Assembly (NCBI GenBank): GCA_025456495.1
Contig: JALOKO010000079.1
Coordinates: 1 to 10,614 of the forward strand
Reading direction: 5' to 3'
Source: Bryobacterales bacterium
GTDB taxonomy: Bacteria; Acidobacteriota; Terriglobia; Bryobacterales; Bryobacteraceae
DNA length: 10,614 nt
A program made the position numbers and the translations under genes. Positions 6,678 through 10,614 of the stretch are shown here, one piece after another. The notes beneath the pieces are model-generated. The model was not told the origin of the DNA and searched no databases. It worked only from the letters and a program-made list of their open reading frames with translations. Numbering within the stretch: the first letter of the stretch is position 1; each line of letters opens with the position of its first letter.

Positions 6678-7410
6678 CGAAGTGCATGCACAACAAGCCG
6701 TACTCACGGGCGAGGAGGCGCAGCATCTGCGTCAGGTGCTCCGTGCTGAGCACGGGCAGCGCTACGAATTATCCGATGGGAACAAGGTTCTGCTGGGTGA
6801 AATTGTTCACTTACGTAAGGATACGGTTATTTTCCGAGTTGTGGAGGAGATTCCGCAGGAACCGGATCTGTTGGACTTGACGCTGGGCACGGCACTGATC
6901 AAGTTTGATCGTTTTGAACTACTGGTGGAAAAGGCAACAGAATTGGGGGTGAGCCGCATCGTGCCCTTCCCTGCGATTCGCAGTGAGCGCGGACTGGAGA
7001 AGGCGGTGGAGAAGCGTCGTGATCGCTGGCAGCGGATCGCCCTGGAAGCCGCCAAACAGTGTCATCGGGTCGCCCCCCCGGATGTGGGCCCGCTACAACG
7101 GTTTGAAGGCCTCCTCAAACCGGACGAGGGCTTTTGTTTTCTTCTGGATGAGAGCGGAGGGCAAGTGCTGCTGGACGGTCTGCCGGTAGTCGGAGAGCGC
7201 AAGCCGGGGCAGCGCGTGACGTTGCTTGTGGGTCCCGAGGGCGGCTGGGATCCACGCGAGCGGGAGAGCGCCCAAGCAGCGGGCTTCCTTTCTGTATCTT
7301 TGGGGCGCAGAATTCTGCGAACGGAGACGGCGGCCGCGGCAGCTGTCTCCGCAATCCAACTGGCTTGGGAGCAAGCAGCGGCCTCACCGGTTGAGACTAT
7401 TGCTTTGTAA
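6652..7410 (+). CDS. rsmE: RsmE, 16S rRNA (uracil1498-N3)-methyltransferase
   Basis: A 252-residue SPOUT-class methyltransferase that uses SAM to methylate N3 of U1498 in helix 44 of 16S rRNA, acting on the assembled small subunit. The N-terminal PUA-like RNA-binding domain (1-70) begins 'MARRRFFVDE' and contains 'EEAQHLRQVLRAEHG'. The catalytic knot domain follows: 'LIKFDRFELLVEKATELGVS' (82-101), 'RWQRIALEAAKQCHRVAPP' (125-143), the SAM-binding 'LLVGPEGGWDPRE' (191-203) and the knot 'LGRRILRTETAAAAAVSAI' (217-235). Length is normal. ATG 6652 gives a family-like terminus, but no Shine-Dalgarno sequence precedes it, so start efficiency is uncertain. Its 3' end overlaps the end of the convergent hydrolase gene by 14 bases. 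Confidence 0.95.
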   Translation: MARRRFFVDEVHAQQAVLTGEEAQHLRQVLRAEHGQRYELSDGNKVLLGEIVHLRKDTVIFRVVEEIPQEPDLLDLTLGTALIKFDRFELLVEKATELGVSRIVPFPAIRSERGLEKAVEKRRDRWQRIALEAAKQCHRVAPPDVGPLQRFEGLLKPDEGFCFLLDESGGQVLLDGLPVVGERKPGQRVTLLVGPEGGWDPRERESAQAAGFLSVSLGRRILRTETAAAAAVSAIQLAWEQAAASPVETIAL

Positions 7411-8182
7411 GCAAGGGCCTAACTGCGTCGAACACGTTTTGGGCAACGATGCGGTTTCCGGCCGGACGGGCATGGATGCCATCCTCCTGCATCAGGTTTT
7501 CCGTCTCGGCGTTGAGGGCAACCCCCTCCAAGAGAAAGGGAAGCAGGGGCAGTTTGTACAGGCTGGCCAGTTGGACGTAAATCTGCTCGAAGTCGCGAAT
7601 GTAGTCTGGCCCATAGTTCCTGGGCAGCGTGATGCCCGCGATGAGGACCTCCACCCTCTCTTTGCGTAACCCGCTGATGATGGCATCGAGGTTGTCCCGG
7701 GTCTGCTTGAGGGTAAGGCCCCGCAGTCCATCGTTACCGCCCAGTTCCAGCACGACCACGGCGGGCTTCATTGCAAGGACATTGGGCAAGCGCGACAGGC
7801 CACCCGCGGTGGTGTCGCCACTGATGCCGGCGTTCACAACGCGGTACCGGTATCCAGCTGCATCCAACTGGCTTTGCAGATAGGCGGGGTAGCTGTAGAC
7901 AAGGTCAACGCCGTAGCCCGCAGTTAGGCTGTTTCCGAATGCAACAAGAACCGGTCGGCCGTCGTCTTCAGTAATGAGCGTGGCGCCTGGCTCTACTTTC
8001 GCCTCCTGCTCCTCGGGTTGAGCGGGTGTCACGCTCGCATCCGCTGGCCGCGTGGGAACCGCCGCTTCTTTTCCACAGCCACTTCCCAGAAGCAACATCA
8101 GTAGACTGAGAGCTAGGGTTAACGGGAGATGTCCGTGTCGGCACGGCATCGCGGCGCGAAGAGAGGAAAGTCGGAACACCAT
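7397..8182 (-). CDS. tesA: TesA-like SGNH hydrolase (lysophospholipase/thioesterase/arylesterase), probable lipoprotein
   Basis: A 261-residue exported esterase of the E. coli TesA type, which hydrolyses acyl esters and thioesters in the envelope. Residues 1-36 are a signal peptide with a strong hydrophobic core ending 'LLMLLLGSGC'. C36 is probably lipidated, although the residue at -3 is Gly rather than the usual Leu. A polar linker of about 40 residues follows (37-76). SGNH blocks: I, 'VAFGNSLTAGYG' with nucleophile S85 (GNSL replaces GDSL); II, 'VVNAGISGDTT' with oxyanion G122; III, 'LELGGNDGLRG' with N150; V, 'DGIHARPAGN' with D234 and H237. The stretch from block II to III is very close to TesA. 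The start at ATG 8182 is preferred because GGAG lies eight bases upstream; ATG 8149 lacks a ribosome site. It is divergent from the YbbA-like gene with overlapping start codons, the tesA/ybbA arrangement of E. coli. Actual substrate is unknown. Confidence 0.92.
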   Translation of the reverse strand: MVFRLSSLRAAMPCRHGHLPLTLALSLLMLLLGSGCGKEAAVPTRPADASVTPAQPEEQEAKVEPGATLITEDDGRPVLVAFGNSLTAGYGVDLVYSYPAYLQSQLDAAGYRYRVVNAGISGDTTAGGLSRLPNVLAMKPAVVVLELGGNDGLRGLTLKQTRDNLDAIISGLRKERVEVLIAGITLPRNYGPDYIRDFEQIYVQLASLYKLPLLPFLLEGVALNAETENLMQEDGIHARPAGNRIVAQNVFDAVRPLLTKQ

Positions 8183-8924
8183 GGCGGATTCTCCAGAGAC
8201 AACGATGGAACGCCACCCCAACATTGAGGTGGAGGAAGTCACTAAAACCATCGTAAACGGCGGACACCGGGTTGAGATCCTAAAGGGCATTTCTTTTCAT
8301 GTCCCGCGTGGGCAGTTTGTAGCTTTGATGGGGGCTTCCGGAAGTGGAAAGAGTACGCTGCTGGGACTGCTTGCCGGGCTGGATGCCGTCACTACGGGTC
8401 GGATCCTTCTGGACGGGGTGGACATTACCCGCTTGACCGAGGACGAATTGGCCTTGCTGCGTAGCCGTAAGGTTGGCTTTGTTTTTCAATCGTTTAACCT
8501 GATTCCTACGCTGACAGCCGAAGAGAACATCCTGCTTCCGTTCGAACTTTCGGGGGCGGCGGGAAACGGACGGGCCAAGGCGCGGACCCTTCTGGATGAG
8601 GTGGGACTAGGCCATCGCGGTCATCATTACCCGGTGCAGCTTTCCGGCGGGGAGCAGCAACGCGTGGCGCTGGCCCGCGCCTTCATCACCAGCCCCTCAA
8701 TCCTCTTCGCCGACGAGCCAACCGGCAATCTGGATTCCACCAACGGCCAGCACATCCTGGAATTACTGATCCAAATCAATCGACGCCGGGGGACCACTCT
8801 GGTGATGGTGACCCATGATGCCGCCCTGGCAGGGTACGCCGACCGACGCATTGTCCTGCGCGACGGCGAGGTGATCGCCGATGAGATGCAGACTCCGATG
8901 GCGCTCGCGCTGGAGTCTGCGTGA
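8181..8924 (+). CDS. ybbA: ABC transporter ATP-binding protein, YbbA/LolD/MacB type
   Basis: A 247-residue nucleotide-binding subunit that powers the adjacent FtsX-type permease. It has all ABC motifs: Walker A GASGSGKS (51-58, K57), Q-loop Q103 in 'GFVFQSFNLIPTLTAEEN', signature LSGGE (154-158), Walker B 'ILFADEPTGNLD' (174-185, catalytic E179), and switch H212 in 'VMVTHD'. The 'FNLIPTLTAEENI' and 'EPTGNLD' segments are typical of the MacB/LolD class, which drives mechanotransmission or lipid/lipoprotein extrusion rather than classical import. The start at ATG 8181 has AGGA 13 bases upstream; ATG 8205 is a possible later start. Its stop overlaps the permease start (TGATG), so the two are coupled. 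Placement beside tesA argues for YbbA over LolD. Confidence 0.92.
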   Translation: MADSPETTMERHPNIEVEEVTKTIVNGGHRVEILKGISFHVPRGQFVALMGASGSGKSTLLGLLAGLDAVTTGRILLDGVDITRLTEDELALLRSRKVGFVFQSFNLIPTLTAEENILLPFELSGAAGNGRAKARTLLDEVGLGHRGHHYPVQLSGGEQQRVALARAFITSPSILFADEPTGNLDSTNGQHILELLIQINRRRGTTLVMVTHDAALAGYADRRIVLRDGEVIADEMQTPMALALESA

Positions 8925-10614
8925 TGCAACAGAAAACTACGTCTGTCGATAGTCGAGAAGATGACGCGACACCAGGAAAGGGGAGCCTGCCCTGGGGGCT
9001 CGCTGCGCGCATTGCATGGCGGGAGTCACGTGCCTCGCTCTGGCGGTTTGGGTTTATCGTGGCAGCCGTTGCGGTGGGGGTGGCGGCCCTGGTGGGCGTG
9101 CGTGGATTCAGTTCCTTGTTTCAGGATGTCCTTTTGAAGGAAGCCCGCACCTTGATGGCCGCCGATCTCTCCGTGCGGGATTTCCGGCTACCCACGGAAT
9201 CCCAATGGGCACTCGTCAACGAGCTTGAAGCGGCTGGCGTTCGCCATACCTGGGTAACCGAATCGGTGTCGATGCTTTCTGCAGGCATTGACTCCGTTCC
9301 TGTGTTGGTTTCGGTAAAGGCTGTGGATCCAACACGTTACCCGTTTTATGGGGACTTTCGCGCCTCCGTTCCCGGGTCACTTCGGGATCTCCTTGCAGCA
9401 GACACCGTCCTGGTGGCGCCTGATCTGCTGATTCGCTTCGATCTGCAACCGGGCGACGAGATCCGCCTGGGGTCTGCCCAGTTCCGTGTCGCGGGAGCGG
9501 TGGACAATGAACCGGATCGCATGACGGGCAGCTTGAACGCTGGCCCCCGGGTGTTGATGAGCAGATCCGCGTTAGACCGTACCGGACTGATTACCGAGGG
9601 AAGCCGCGCAGCCCAGCGCCTGTTGTTTCGATTTCCGCAGCCCGACAACGACACTCCTACAGTTGACGTACAATCGGTGCGCGATCGACTGAAGGAAGCC
9701 TTTCCGACGGCATTGATCGCGGATTTCCGACAAGTACATCCGGCCATCAGTCGCGGCTTGGAAAGCGCCACCACTTTCCTGAGTCTGGTGAGCCTGATCG
9801 CGCTGATTGTTGGATCGCTGGGGGTGGGGATGGCCATGCAGGCCCATCTGCAGCAGAAGTTGGATTCCATCGCCATCATGAAGGCGGTAGGTGCGCGGTC
9901 CTCGCAGATCTTGAAGATCTATGGAATTCAGACGTTGATGCTGGGGGGGGCCGGTGCACTGTGCGGAGTGGCTGCCGGTACCCTGGTGCAGCGCAGCTTT
10001 CCCCTGTTGCTGGAACGCTATTTCCCCATTGCCGCCAATATAGGCTGGGAGCCCCTATCCGCTCTGCAAGGGATTGCCGTGGGAATTCTCAGCACCCTGC
10101 TGTTTACCCTTCCCACCTTAATCGACATTCGTAGAATCAAGCCGAATCTCATTCTGCGACGCGAAGTTGCGGAGGCGCAGAAGGGGTGGCGTCATTGGGT
10201 TCGGGAATCTCGGGCGGCCGTTGTCACTGGCGCGGTTCTGGTGTTGGGAATTGGAGCCATTGCTTCGTGGCTGAGCAACTCGGTGCGGCTTGGCCTGTAT
10301 TTTGTCGGCGCCATCTTGTTGAGCCTGTTGATTTTGAATGCAGCTGGTTGGCTCCTGTTGCGAGTCGTCCGATTTGCGCTGGAACGACCCACCTTGCGCG
10401 TACCGGCGACCCTACGCCATGGGCTGGGGAACATCTACAGACCCGGCAACCACGCACGCTCGGCCTTGGTTGCTTTGGGCGTGGGCGTCACCTTCACGCT
10501 CACCGTGTATCTGGTACAGGGTTCGATGTTGCAGAGCCTGGTGGCCAGCGCTCCGCCCACGCTACCGAACGTGTTTTTTGTGAATGTCCAACCTCACCAG
10601 CAGGAAGCGCTGTT
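8924..10614 (+). CDS. ybbP: FtsX-family ABC permease, YbbP-like (partial at right edge)
   Basis: The frame opened by ATG 8924 stays open for 563 codons to the window's end, so the 3' part is missing; E. coli YbbP has about 800 residues. GGAG at 8912-8915 and the TGATG overlap fix the start. After a polar N-terminus, 'GLAARIAWRESRASLWRF' (25-42) leads into the first transmembrane helix (about 42-62). A large periplasmic domain follows (about 63-283). The first FtsX block has helices near 285-305, 333-355 and 380-402, with the hallmark 'KLDSIAIMKAVGARSSQIL' (312-330) coupling to the ATPase. Further helices near 430-450, 454-478 and 513-533 are followed by the beginning of a second periplasmic domain. 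This two-block layout is that of the YbbP/LolC-like duplicated permeases. With the YbbA-like ATPase it forms an exporter or lipid-handling complex whose cargo cannot be read from sequence. Confidence 0.93.
   Translation, partial: MQQKTTSVDSREDDATPGKGSLPWGLAARIAWRESRASLWRFGFIVAAVAVGVAALVGVRGFSSLFQDVLLKEARTLMAADLSVRDFRLPTESQWALVNELEAAGVRHTWVTESVSMLSAGIDSVPVLVSVKAVDPTRYPFYGDFRASVPGSLRDLLAADTVLVAPDLLIRFDLQPGDEIRLGSAQFRVAGAVDNEPDRMTGSLNAGPRVLMSRSALDRTGLITEGSRAAQRLLFRFPQPDNDTPTVDVQSVRDRLKEAFPTALIADFRQVHPAISRGLESATTFLSLVSLIALIVGSLGVGMAMQAHLQQKLDSIAIMKAVGARSSQILKIYGIQTLMLGGAGALCGVAAGTLVQRSFPLLLERYFPIAANIGWEPLSALQGIAVGILSTLLFTLPTLIDIRRIKPNLILRREVAEAQKGWRHWVRESRAAVVTGAVLVLGIGAIASWLSNSVRLGLYFVGAILLSLLILNAAGWLLLRVVRFALERPTLRVPATLRHGLGNIYRPGNHARSALVALGVGVTFTLTVYLVQGSMLQSLVASAPPTLPNVFFVNVQPHQQEAL

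Noticed and set aside
9346..9879. 177-codon minus-strand open frame opposite the permease
   Set aside because: It is antisense to the continuous YbbP-like frame, rich in Ser/Arg, and has no domain or ribosome site.

Overview
The window is GC-rich, densely coding bacterial DNA. It most resembles an Acidobacteriota chromosome. The strongest lineage clue is the gene at 1740-2711, whose layout matches the 'VWFA-related Acidobacterial' family (N-terminal segment of the 'VSDKRGRFVTDLSRDDFQVFE' type, then a VWA domain with an intact MIDAS, then a short C-terminal beta region). The placement is an inference from one family, and no genus is claimed. No RNA genes, insertion sequences, CRISPR arrays or phage genes were seen. 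No gene-free stretch exceeds 300 bases; the two longest are 2712-2928 and 4686-4896.

Layout. (1) 3-1691, plus strand: the 3' end of a Gfo/Idh/MocA-type oxidoreductase, a TerB-like protein one base later, and an AlkA-type DNA glycosylase. (2) 1740-6604, minus strand, read right to left: ruvA, ruvB, a seven-haem membrane-anchored cytochrome c, a dihaem cytochrome b translationally coupled to it (ATGA overlap), and the exported VWA protein. (3) 6652-7410, plus strand: rsmE, divergent from ruvA. (4) 7397-10614: a TesA-like SGNH hydrolase with a lipoprotein-type signal (minus strand), whose start codon overlaps that of a divergent YbbA-like ABC ATPase, which in turn is coupled (TGATG) to a YbbP-like FtsX-family permease that runs off the right edge.

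Functional picture. RuvA and RuvB form the Holliday-junction branch-migration motor. The c/b cytochrome pair has the parts expected of a quinol-oxidising inner-membrane module that passes electrons to periplasmic carriers. It resembles the CbcBA/CbcL type known from Geobacter, and no catalytic subunit lies next to it. The right end reproduces the tesA / ybbA-ybbP neighbourhood of E. coli, but here the hydrolase looks lipid-anchored and the divergent genes have no intergenic space. The two most interesting items are the seven-haem c plus dihaem b module and the tightly interlocked tesA/ybbAP locus.
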